Assembly: GCA_039922495.1 (NCBI GenBank) | Contig: JBDTEO010000011.1 | Location: forward strand, 123,821-187,820 | Length of the DNA: 64,000 nt | Origin: JALYYC01 sp039922495 | GTDB lineage: Bacteria; Chloroflexota; Dormibacteria; CF-121 | Direction of reading: 5' to 3' | Position numbers and translations under genes: made by a program | Shown here: positions 18,472 to 26,390 of the stretch, piece after piece | Numbering within the stretch: the stretch's first letter is position 1 | How the letters are laid out: each line of letters opens with the position of its first letter | Notes under the pieces: generated by a model | What the model saw: only the letters and a program-made list of their open reading frames with translations | The model's database searches: none | What the model was told of the DNA's origin: nothing

Positions 18472-20145
18472 ATGGAGGCCTTGACCGCAGCCGCGCCGAC
18501 CCAGCCACATGTGACCGTTGGGGATGTATGGCACGGCGCCCTACCCGCGGGGACGGCGCTGGTGGCCGGCTCGTCCAGTCTTCGGCGGGAGGTGGGCTGG
18601 TGCACGGCGCTGCGCGCCCGCCCACCGGCGTTTGCGCCACTCCGCGGAGGCGAGCTGCTCCTGATCGATCCCGTGATGCTCAACGCCTTCGATCCGCACC
18701 TGACGCTGCCCCGCCTGCTTGCCTCGGTCGCCGGGCAGGCGGTCGCCGGCGTCGCGATCCGGGGCCAGATCCCGGAGGAGGCGCGACAGCTGGCCGAGGC
18801 GCAGGGCCTTCCGTTGCTGAGGCTGCCGCCAGACCCGCCGCTCGATGAGGTGGAGCAGCGGGTCCTGCACTATATCGTCGATCGCCGCGCCGAGCTCCAT
18901 GAACGGGCCCAGGATCTTCACCGGCAGCTGAGCGAGCTGGCCCTCGCCGGTCGCGGCCTGCGACCGCTGCTGGCCCGCTTGAGCGAGCTGACCGGGGTCG
19001 CGGCGATGCTGGAGCGGGATGGGACGATCGAGTACCTGACCGGCGGGACCGTCAGCGCCCTGGCCGAGCCGATCGCGGCGGTCGTCGCCCGGGACCGTCT
19101 GGCACTCGACCAGTGGCTCCGGGACGTCCCGCTGAGCGCCTTCGATCCGCCCGTGCTGGCCCGACCGCTCGCCGAGGGGCAATCTCGCCTGATCGCCCCC
19201 ATCCTGGTGCAGGGAAGCATTGCCGGCTTCGTCTCCCTGGTCGGCCTGGAGGGCGAGCTGGGCGAGCTCCACCGGCTGGCCGTTGGTCGCGCCGCGCATG
19301 CTTGCGCGATCGAGCTGGTGCGGGTACGGGCCGCCTCGGAGGCCCGCGACGAGGTCGAAGAGGAACTGCTCGACGTGCTGACGGCGGCCCGCCCGGGCTC
19401 CCGCGAGGCGGCGCGCGAGCGGGCTCGGCGCAAGGGATTCGACCTGGAATCACCCTACCTGGTGGTGGCCGCGCAGTCGGCCCAGCCAGGCCAGGCGCGG
19501 GCGCTTCGGACCGCCTGGGAGCGCCAGCTCGGGACGATGCGGCTGAACGCGCTGGTTCGCGACCGCCATGATCTGGTGCTCGCCTTGATCAGCCTGGCCG
19601 CCCGGCGGCCGCCCGAGCCGCGGGCGCTGATCGACCAGTTGCAGCGCGCCGCACAGGCGGCGACCGGCGGGCCCGTGGCCTTGGGCTACGGGGCGGCCCG
19701 CTCCGGCATGGCGGCGGTCTCGACGGCGGCGCGCGAGGCGGAACAGGCCCTCCACATGGGTCGGCGGCTGCATGGCGTGGCGGCGGCGACCGCCTTCAGC
19801 GAGCTGGGCCTCTACCGCTTCCTGTATGCGCTGCAGCCGCTCCCCGAACTGCGCGCCTTCCGCGAGGATATTTTGGCTCCGCTCCGTCAGCGCGATCGGA
19901 CCGGCGTCCTGCTGCCGACGCTGCGCGCCTACCTGGCCGCGAACGGCAGCCCGACCGAAGCCGCCGACCAGTTGCACCTGCATCGCAACACGGTGCTCTA
20001 CCGGCTTGGCCGGATCGAGGAGATCCTCGGGCGGGATTTGCGCGAGGCCGAGGTCCGCCTCTCGCTCCACCTGGCGCTGAAGATCGACGAGGTGCTCGAG
20101 CCGGGCAGCAGCCCGCGACCCGGAGCGAACGCTACCGAGGCGTGA
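18472..20145 (+). CDS. PucR family transcriptional regulator
   Basis: The 557-aa protein has an N-terminal PucR-like sensory domain (about 10-125), a GAF-like central region (about 160-270), a CdaR/GGDEF-like segment and a C-terminal HTH_30 DNA-binding domain (about 480-540). The last contains the helix-turn-helix TEAADQLHLHRNTVLYRL. Family members control purine, amino acid or other catabolic genes; the ligand here is unknown. ATG at 18472 is preceded by an extended -10, TGcGATAAT at 18424-18432, giving a leader of about 30 nt. It ends 14 nt inside the convergent SGNH hydrolase gene. No target gene is evident from adjacency. Confidence 0.9.
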   Translation: MEALTAAAPTQPHVTVGDVWHGALPAGTALVAGSSSLRREVGWCTALRARPPAFAPLRGGELLLIDPVMLNAFDPHLTLPRLLASVAGQAVAGVAIRGQIPEEARQLAEAQGLPLLRLPPDPPLDEVEQRVLHYIVDRRAELHERAQDLHRQLSELALAGRGLRPLLARLSELTGVAAMLERDGTIEYLTGGTVSALAEPIAAVVARDRLALDQWLRDVPLSAFDPPVLARPLAEGQSRLIAPILVQGSIAGFVSLVGLEGELGELHRLAVGRAAHACAIELVRVRAASEARDEVEEELLDVLTAARPGSREAARERARRKGFDLESPYLVVAAQSAQPGQARALRTAWERQLGTMRLNALVRDRHDLVLALISLAARRPPEPRALIDQLQRAAQAATGGPVALGYGAARSGMAAVSTAAREAEQALHMGRRLHGVAAATAFSELGLYRFLYALQPLPELRAFREDILAPLRQRDRTGVLLPTLRAYLAANGSPTEAADQLHLHRNTVLYRLGRIEEILGRDLREAEVRLSLHLALKIDEVLEPGSSPRPGANATEA

Positions 20146-20896
20146 TGCGGATGACGCTGGGGGTGCCCGGTGTCGCCGGCGGTTGCGGCTGTGGCACCTC
20201 CGGCTCGGGGGTGGTGGGGGCGGCGCCGAGGCTGGCCAGCACCGCCTGGGCGATCGCGGCGTGCCCGCTATTGCCGGGATGGAACCAGTCCGCGCGTCCG
20301 AGATAGACCGGCGCGCCGTCCGCGGCATGCAGGCTGTTATCGCCGTAGAACCCGGTCAGGCTGACGAAGGTGCCGCTGTGCCGCTGGCAGGTGTCCGCGA
20401 TCACGCCGTCGACCACCGCCGAGGGGAGCCAGCTGCCGATGCAGAGGACCCGCGTGCCGGGGACGCTCAGGGCGCTGACGATGGCGTCGTACTGTCCGGC
20501 GAAGTCGGCCAGGGGGGTGTTGAAACCGACGTCGTTGGTGCCCAGCTCAATGGTGACGAGCGCCGGGTGCGCCTGGTCGATCGCGGCCAGCTGCGGGAGG
20601 GCCCAGGCGGCCTTCGCCCCACTTTTGGCAACCAGGTCCAGCGTCATGCCGAGCTGACTCGCGACCAGGGCCGGAAAGACCTTGTCCGGCGTGGTGGCAT
20701 AGCGGCCCGCGCTGATGCTGTCGCCGAGCGCGACATAGAGTTTGCCACGGAGCGCCGCGTCGGCAGGCGCCGCCTGCGCGCCAAGCACCTCGCTGCTGGC
20801 CATCCCGGGAGCCTTCGCCGCCGGCTGGCCGAGCGCGAGTAATCCAAGCAGGATCCAGATGATGGTGCTCAAAACTTTCGGGGTAGGCATCCGCAT
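20132..20896 (-). CDS. Secreted SGNH/GDSL hydrolase, probable last gene of the terpene operon
   Basis: The 254-aa precursor has a signal peptide (hydrophobic 10-27). The SGNH hydrolase blocks follow: GDSIS with Ser60 (block I), GTND (block III) and DWFHPG with the Asp/His pair (block V). A Pro-rich C-terminal tail ends the protein. Such enzymes are esterases, lipases or acetyl-polysaccharide deacylases; the substrate is not predictable. It lies 49 nt downstream of the GGPP synthase on the same strand, with AAGGGG about 9 nt before the ATG. Co-transcription with the diterpene genes is plausible, but a functional link is not shown. It converges with and overlaps the PucR gene by 14 nt. Confidence 0.87.
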   Translation of the reverse strand: MRMPTPKVLSTIIWILLGLLALGQPAAKAPGMASSEVLGAQAAPADAALRGKLYVALGDSISAGRYATTPDKVFPALVASQLGMTLDLVAKSGAKAAWALPQLAAIDQAHPALVTIELGTNDVGFNTPLADFAGQYDAIVSALSVPGTRVLCIGSWLPSAVVDGVIADTCQRHSGTFVSLTGFYGDNSLHAADGAPVYLGRADWFHPGNSGHAAIAQAVLASLGAAPTTPEPEVPQPQPPATPGTPSVIRITPR

Positions 20897-20945
20897 AACC
20901 GCTTACCCCTTCCTCCGAGGCTCATTGTCTCATGCGGCATATTGG

Positions 20946-21989
20946 TCAGCCCAGCGTGGACTCGAGCGTCGTCACCATGTCGCCGAGGGCGCGCACCGCC
21001 CAGTTGGGCCGATCCGTCATGGAAAACAGGTGCAGGCGCGCCTCGGCCAGATGCTCGGACGCTTGCCGGCGGCAGACCTGCAGGGCGCCGGACTGGCCGA
21101 TGATCGCCCGGGCGGTCTCCAGCTCTTCCGCGGTGAATTTGGCTCGCGTCAGGAGCGAGCGAAGGACCCGGCGGTTTCCAGCCGGCCCGGACTTCAGGGC
21201 GACCAGGGTGGGCAGCGTCTTCTTGCCGTTCTTCAGGTCGCTTCCGACCCGTTTGCCGGTCTGCTGGGTCGACCCCCAGACCCCGAGGATGTCATCGATC
21301 ACCTGGAAGGCGAGGCCGAGGTGGTGGCCGAACTGGCCGGCTCGGGACAGGCTGGCTTCGCCGGCCCCGGCGGCAACGCCGCCGAGCCGTGCGGCGCACT
21401 CGAAGAGCGCGCCGGTCTTGAGGGTAATCATCTCGACGTACTCGTCCACGGAAACGTCGACGCGCTGTTCGAACTGCAAATCGAGCACCTGCCCCCGGCA
21501 GAGGGCGAGCATCGTCTCCGACAGTAGGGAGAGGGCCGGCCGGGTGCGGTCGCTATGGCGGGCCGGCAGCAGGTCGACCACGGAGCGGGTCACGAGCGCC
21601 TCGAGCGCCGCGCCGGCATTGATCGCCTGGCCCGTGCCCCAGACCTTCCAGACCGCGGGACGGCCCCGGCGGAGCTCGTCCCCGTCCTGGACGTCGTCCA
21701 GCACCAGCGAGAAGTTGTGAACCAGCTCGACGGCCACCGCCGCCCAGATGGCATCGGCATAGCGCCGGCCGAATGCCTCGCAGGTGAGCAGGGCGATGTT
21801 GGCGCGCAGCCGCTTGCCGGGCCGGTCGCCGTTCTTGCGCAGGCCGAGGTGGTACTGGACCATCTCGGTCAGCAGCGCGCTCTGATTGGAGCCGGCTCGC
21901 TGCGAGAGGCGGCCGAGCTCGCGGTCGAGCACATCGTTCATCGCCTGGAGCCGGTCCTGCCGGCTGGCGAAGACCTTGGTCTTGGTCAT
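20946..21989 (-). CDS. Geranylgeranyl diphosphate synthase (trans-prenyltransferase)
   Basis: Condenses IPP with allylic diphosphates to a C20 chain. The start is the ATG at 21989, with GGAGG 5 nt upstream and a 4-nt overlap with the IPP isomerase stop. An in-frame upstream extension lies inside that gene. The product is 347 aa. The first aspartate-rich motif is DDVQD (98-102) and the second is DDILG (232-236), in the DDxxG form seen in actinobacterial GGPP synthases. Phe93, five residues before the first motif and with no two-residue insertion, is the archaeal-type determinant for stopping at C20. Its place next to diterpene synthase genes supports GGPP as product. Confidence 0.9.
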   Translation of the reverse strand: MTKTKVFASRQDRLQAMNDVLDRELGRLSQRAGSNQSALLTEMVQYHLGLRKNGDRPGKRLRANIALLTCEAFGRRYADAIWAAVAVELVHNFSLVLDDVQDGDELRRGRPAVWKVWGTGQAINAGAALEALVTRSVVDLLPARHSDRTRPALSLLSETMLALCRGQVLDLQFEQRVDVSVDEYVEMITLKTGALFECAARLGGVAAGAGEASLSRAGQFGHHLGLAFQVIDDILGVWGSTQQTGKRVGSDLKNGKKTLPTLVALKSGPAGNRRVLRSLLTRAKFTAEELETARAIIGQSGALQVCRRQASEHLAEARLHLFSMTDRPNWAVRALGDMVTTLESTLG

Positions 21990-23035
21990 TTGACCTCCTG
22001 CAGCGTGCGGGACCGCAGGGCGCTGAGATCCGCCGCGCCGGCACAGAACATGGCGACGCGAAGCTGCCAGGCGAAGCCGTCGAGTAACTGACGAACCGCG
22101 CCCTCGCCTTCGGCGGCGGCCGCCAGGACGACATGGGCAAATCCGGTCAGCTGGGCGCCGAGCGCGAGCGCCTTGGCGGCGTCGAGCCCGTGCCGCAAGC
22201 CGCCGCTGGCGATCAGGGGCGTGGTGGGCACGGCCTGCCGGACCTGGCGGATGGCCTCGCAGGTCGGGATGCCCCACTCGGCGAAGGCGAGCGCCAGCTC
22301 CACCTCTTCGGGCCGCTCGCGGCGAAGCGCCTCGACGCGGGCGAAGCTGGTGCCCCCCATTCCGGCGACGTCGATGGCGGCAACCCCGGCCTGGACCAGT
22401 CGGGCGGCGGTGGCGGCCGAGATCCCGCAGCCGACCTCCTTGACGATGACCGGAACCTGGAGCTCCTGGCAGAGCGCCGCGATCTTGTCCAGTAATCCCG
22501 TGAAGTTATGGTCGCCTTCCGGCTGCAGGGCTTCCTGCAGGGGGTTGAGATGCAAAATCAGCGCGTCGGCACCGATCATGTCGATGGCTTCGAGACATTG
22601 CTCCTTGCGCATCCCGTAGTTCAACTGCACCGCGCCCAGGTTGGCGAAGAGGAGCACGTCGGGCGCGACGCCGCGGACCTGGTAGGTGCTACGCAGGTCC
22701 TTGTGGGTGAGGCCGGCCCGTTGCGAGCCAACGCCAAAGGCGATCCCCATCGTCTGGGCCACCAGGGCGAGGCGGCGGTTGATGTCGCCGGCGGCGTGCG
22801 CGCCTCCGGTCATGCTCGAAATCAGGAACGGCAAGCGGAGCGGACGGTTGAGGAAGGTGCTCTTGAGGTCGATCGCGTCGAGATCCAGCTCGGGCAGGGC
22901 TTCATTGGTGAAGGCGAGCCGGTCAAAGCCGGCGCCGCGGGTCGACTGCACCGATGCCTCGAGGGAAAGCTTCAGATGCTGGAGCTTGCGCTCCGAGATC
23001 CGGGATAGTGGGTGCCCGTTCGCGTCGAGGGCCAT
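21986..23035 (-). CDS. fni: Type 2 isopentenyl-diphosphate delta-isomerase (FMN-dependent)
   Basis: Interconverts IPP and DMAPP using reduced FMN. The 349-aa protein shows the family's LPFLISSMTGG (about 69-79), GSQRAG, LHLNPLQE and the C-terminal FMN-binding GGLRHG. The N-terminus with ISERKLQHL is also typical. Type 2 isomerases are often clustered with prenyl synthases that need DMAPP as primer. It sits 12 nt after the GGDEF/HD-GYP gene and overlaps the GGPP synthase by 4 nt. It thus balances the C5 pool for the operon, fed by the MEP pathway (ispE is at 52784). Confidence 0.94.
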   Translation of the reverse strand: MALDANGHPLSRISERKLQHLKLSLEASVQSTRGAGFDRLAFTNEALPELDLDAIDLKSTFLNRPLRLPFLISSMTGGAHAAGDINRRLALVAQTMGIAFGVGSQRAGLTHKDLRSTYQVRGVAPDVLLFANLGAVQLNYGMRKEQCLEAIDMIGADALILHLNPLQEALQPEGDHNFTGLLDKIAALCQELQVPVIVKEVGCGISAATAARLVQAGVAAIDVAGMGGTSFARVEALRRERPEEVELALAFAEWGIPTCEAIRQVRQAVPTTPLIASGGLRHGLDAAKALALGAQLTGFAHVVLAAAAEGEGAVRQLLDGFAWQLRVAMFCAGAADLSALRSRTLQEVK

Positions 23036-23047
23036 GTTATGCGGGCC

Positions 23048-25471
23048 TCAACTGGCCGCTGCGCTGTCCGGATGATGGTCCTGTTCGTGGCCTTCCTCTT
23101 CCAGGATGCCTGGGTGATCGGCTTCGCGCTTGCGCATCATCTGGACGAAGTAATCGACGATGATCGGGTCGAACTGGGTGCCTTTGCCGGCTTCCAACTG
23201 CGCCATGGCGAACTCGGGCGTGCGCCGCTGGCGATAGGGGCGGGTCGAGGTCATAGCGTGATACGCATCGCACACGGAGACGATGCGGGCGTGAAGCGGG
23301 ATATTCTGGCCGGCCAGCCCATCGGGGTAGCCGCTGCCGTCATACCACTCGTGGTGATGCAGCACGACGTTCAGGATCTGTCTAAACGCCTTGATCGGTT
23401 GCAGAATGCGGGCGCCCAGAATGGGGTGCATCCGCATGATCAGCTTCTCGTCCTCGTCGAGCTTGCCTTCCTTCAGCAGGACCTTGTCGACGACGCCGAT
23501 TTTCCCCACGTCGTGGAGGATGGCGGCGAGCCTCAGCTGGTTCTTGTGCGCGGCGGAGAGCTGCAGCATGTCGCCCAGGTCCTCGGCGAGCTTGGCGACG
23601 GACTGGGAGTGGCCGCTGGTGTACGGGTCCTTGGCGTCGATCGACGCCGCCAGGGCATTGAGCGCCTCGAGCGTCGACTCGCTGTTCGGGGAGAGCATAC
23701 CTTCGGCGAGCTCTTCCAGGTGACTCGAGTTGGCGATCTGGCCCAGGCGCTTCTCCAGGTTGGCCACCATGCCGGGGCCGACGGTGTCGGCGCTGGCCAG
23801 CTGGGCGACCACTTCACTGAGGACGGAGTCGAGGGCGGCCACGCTTTCCAATTCGCAGGCACCGCAGATGCAGTTGCGGCCGCGCTTCTTGGCCATGTAC
23901 ATCGCCAGGTCGGCGCGGTTCAGCAGCTCGTCGCGGTTCTTCGCGTCGACCGGGTAGGTCGCCCAACCGACCGAGGCGGTCAGGGGCGCGAAGATCGTCT
24001 TGGGGTTGTACATGAAGACCTTGGCCAGGGTGTCGCAGATATCCTGGGCCCGGATCGGTGCCGTCTGGATATCGACGCCAGGCAGGATCGCGACGAACTC
24101 CTCGCCGCCGTACCGGGTGACCGTGTCCTCCCGGCGCATCGTCGAGGAGATGGTGCGAGCCGCCGCCTTGAGCGCCACGTCACCGGCGGCGTGGCCGAAG
24201 CTGTCGTTGTAGACCTTGAAGCGGTCGAGGTCGATCATCATCACGGTGATCGAGCCACCCGCATCGCGTGTCTTCTCCAACTCTTCGTCGAAACGCGTGT
24301 GAAAGTACCGGTGGTTTGGCAGGCCGGTGACCGAGTCGGTCACGGAGAGCTTCTGCGCCTGGTCGAGGGTGTGCGCGTTCCGCATCGCGATCCCGGCCCG
24401 CTCGGCGAAGGTGAGCATGATGTCCTGCTCCGTCTCGCGCAGCGGTTGCTCGCGGCCCTGGAATCCGAAGATCATGTCGGCGATCGCCCTGGCTCCGTGG
24501 AAGACCGGGACGCGGACCCACATGCCGTCCGGCAGCGTCTTGTGATCGGACGGCACCAGCGCGTTGGGATCGGGTACCAGGATGACCTGCTCGCTGGTGG
24601 CGGGTTGCAGGCCCAGGCGGACGGTGCTGAGGTCTGCGCCCTCGTGCGAGGCCTTCAGCTCAGGACTCCAGTCGACGTAGAGCATCGACACCGGCGGGAC
24701 CGATTCGTCCTGGCCGATCAGCGAGGGCATCTGGACCTGCAGGAGGACGACATCGGCGCTGAGTAGGGCGCGGCCCTTCTCGGCGGTGAGCTGACAGGTC
24801 TGCTCGAACTCGAGGTCGCGGTTCAGTTCGACGGTGACCTCCGAGAGGGCGGCATGCGCGCGATCCAACTCCTGCTGCAGGGCCTGCTCGGCGCGCCGAA
24901 CCCGGTCGCCGACGAAGCCGACGAAGATCCCGGTGATGGCGACGAATCCGGTGCGCATCGCCAGGGCGGTCAGGTCCGCAGCGATCAGCGGGGTGCCTTT
25001 GACGCTGTCGAACCATAAGACCACCGCGCTGTAGCTCAGGATGATGGTGAGCACCGCGGTGATCGCGGCGACCCCACCGAACCGGACGGCCGAGGTCACC
25101 GTCACGACGAAGTAGGCCAGGAAGAATGGCGATTCGAGCCCGTTGGTTACCGTGGTCACGGCGACGCCGCCGGTCACGAGTAAGACGTCGCCGACGGTCG
25201 AGATATAGCCGCGCTCCAGCCAGGCGGGCTTGCGCGGCACGATGAACACCTGGAAGAGCAGGTTGTAAACGGCGCCCACCCCGATCAACGCCATCAGGGG
25301 AATCGTCTGGCCCTTGAGGTTGAGGAAGGGCAGCGCGCCGGTGGCGAGCAGGATGGCCAGCCAGCGGATCGTGATGATGCGTTTCTCCATCTCGACCGCC
25401 GAAGAATCAGCGTTCTTTGGCTTGCCGGGCGCAGCACGCTTCGACAGCTTGAGGTTGATGGAGGTGCCCAT
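23048..25471 (-). CDS. Membrane cyclic-di-GMP enzyme with GAF, GGDEF and HD-GYP domains
   Basis: 807 aa. About six membrane spans (roughly 33-190) form an N-terminal MASE-like sensor. A coiled linker follows, then a GAF-like domain (about 215-365), a GGDEF domain with active site GGEEF at 455-459 and I-site R446xxD449, and an HD-GYP domain. The latter has H653-D654, HHE at 706-708 and the DGSGYP loop at 711-716. Both diguanylate cyclase and phosphodiesterase motifs are intact, so it could make and break cyclic di-GMP. It lies 7 nt after the class I terpene synthase and 12 nt before fni, firmly inside the terpene operon. A small CxC-G-AC motif (534-539) links the two catalytic domains. Confidence 0.93.
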   Translation of the reverse strand: MGTSINLKLSKRAAPGKPKNADSSAVEMEKRIITIRWLAILLATGALPFLNLKGQTIPLMALIGVGAVYNLLFQVFIVPRKPAWLERGYISTVGDVLLVTGGVAVTTVTNGLESPFFLAYFVVTVTSAVRFGGVAAITAVLTIILSYSAVVLWFDSVKGTPLIAADLTALAMRTGFVAITGIFVGFVGDRVRRAEQALQQELDRAHAALSEVTVELNRDLEFEQTCQLTAEKGRALLSADVVLLQVQMPSLIGQDESVPPVSMLYVDWSPELKASHEGADLSTVRLGLQPATSEQVILVPDPNALVPSDHKTLPDGMWVRVPVFHGARAIADMIFGFQGREQPLRETEQDIMLTFAERAGIAMRNAHTLDQAQKLSVTDSVTGLPNHRYFHTRFDEELEKTRDAGGSITVMMIDLDRFKVYNDSFGHAAGDVALKAAARTISSTMRREDTVTRYGGEEFVAILPGVDIQTAPIRAQDICDTLAKVFMYNPKTIFAPLTASVGWATYPVDAKNRDELLNRADLAMYMAKKRGRNCICGACELESVAALDSVLSEVVAQLASADTVGPGMVANLEKRLGQIANSSHLEELAEGMLSPNSESTLEALNALAASIDAKDPYTSGHSQSVAKLAEDLGDMLQLSAAHKNQLRLAAILHDVGKIGVVDKVLLKEGKLDEDEKLIMRMHPILGARILQPIKAFRQILNVVLHHHEWYDGSGYPDGLAGQNIPLHARIVSVCDAYHAMTSTRPYRQRRTPEFAMAQLEAGKGTQFDPIIVDYFVQMMRKREADHPGILEEEGHEQDHHPDSAAAS

Positions 25472-25478
25472 GGTCAGG

Positions 25479-26390
25479 TCAGCTCGCCTTCAGGCTCCGG
25501 TCCGACCGGCCGGGCCGGCCTCGGGGCACTTCGTAGAAATCGAGCAGCACCTGCGTGCTGTCGATCAGGTGGGTGAGGAACTGCTGCGTGACGCCCGTGC
25601 GCCGTTCTTTCGCGACGGCTTTCTGTAGCATCTCGAATTCTTCGTCCATCAGATGCCGAGCCGCCACGCGCGCGGCTTCGAGCGTCCGGTCGGCCTGGCC
25701 GGCGAGGATCAGGTCGACCGAGTTGAAGCGACCCTGGGCGGCTTCGCGCTCGTGGGTGCGCAGATCGTTGGCGAGCCGGACCACCCGGGAGGCCTGGCAG
25801 ATATGGCCGAAGATCCGGTTCTTCAGCTCCTGCGAGACGTCCTGGTAGGAGAAGGCGAGGATGCTGACTTGCACGATCGGGAATGAGCTGCTGTACATGC
25901 CGTTGGCGAGGTACGCGTCGAGCGTGACGCGTTCCTTGTGCTTGAGCCAGTGGTTCTCCTGGAGCATGGTCCAGATCGACTTCTCCCAGACCAGGCGGCG
26001 CATCGCGGTCCACTCTTCGGGCACTTCGTCTTCGCGGAATTGCTCCTCGACCTTCCGCGAGACCGTCGCATTGACGAGGGGCATCTGGCTCAGGTCACGG
26101 TTGTGCCAGATCAGGAAGTTCTGGCAGACCCGGCGGTAGTCGCCGAGGTCGAACTCGGGGTGCTCTTCCTCCAGGTAGTCGTCGATGTAGACGATGTACG
26201 CCATCGTCCGGGCCAGCGTGACCGCCTGTTCGAAGGTGGCTCCGGGGTGCAGTTGGATGGCGGCGCGGCAGACCTCGCCCAGCATGTCGTCCCCGCGCGG
26301 GTTGTCGTCCACCAGGTGGCGGATCACCCGCCCTTCGTCCGCCTGGGCCAGTAGGGTGTCTTTGACTTTCGCGATCCGCCGGTCTAGCAT
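25479..26390 (-). CDS. Class I terpene synthase (diterpene synthase partner)
   Basis: The start is the ATG at 26390, with GGAGG 5 nt upstream and a 7-nt overlap with the class II cyclase stop, giving 303 aa. Two metal-binding motifs of class I terpene synthases are present. DDYLE at 70-74 is the DDxxE form of the aspartate-rich motif. NDLRTHERE at 208-216 is an exact NSE triad (Asn208, Thr212, Glu216). These bind three Mg ions and trigger diphosphate ionisation. The protein is all-helical and soluble. Position directly after the class II enzyme implies it acts on the cyclised C20 diphosphate. The product, hydrocarbon or alcohol, cannot be deduced. No chain-elongating prenyltransferase motif is seen. 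Confidence 0.88.
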   Translation of the reverse strand: MLDRRIAKVKDTLLAQADEGRVIRHLVDDNPRGDDMLGEVCRAAIQLHPGATFEQAVTLARTMAYIVYIDDYLEEEHPEFDLGDYRRVCQNFLIWHNRDLSQMPLVNATVSRKVEEQFREDEVPEEWTAMRRLVWEKSIWTMLQENHWLKHKERVTLDAYLANGMYSSSFPIVQVSILAFSYQDVSQELKNRIFGHICQASRVVRLANDLRTHEREAAQGRFNSVDLILAGQADRTLEAARVAARHLMDEEFEMLQKAVAKERRTGVTQQFLTHLIDSTQVLLDFYEVPRGRPGRSDRSLKAS

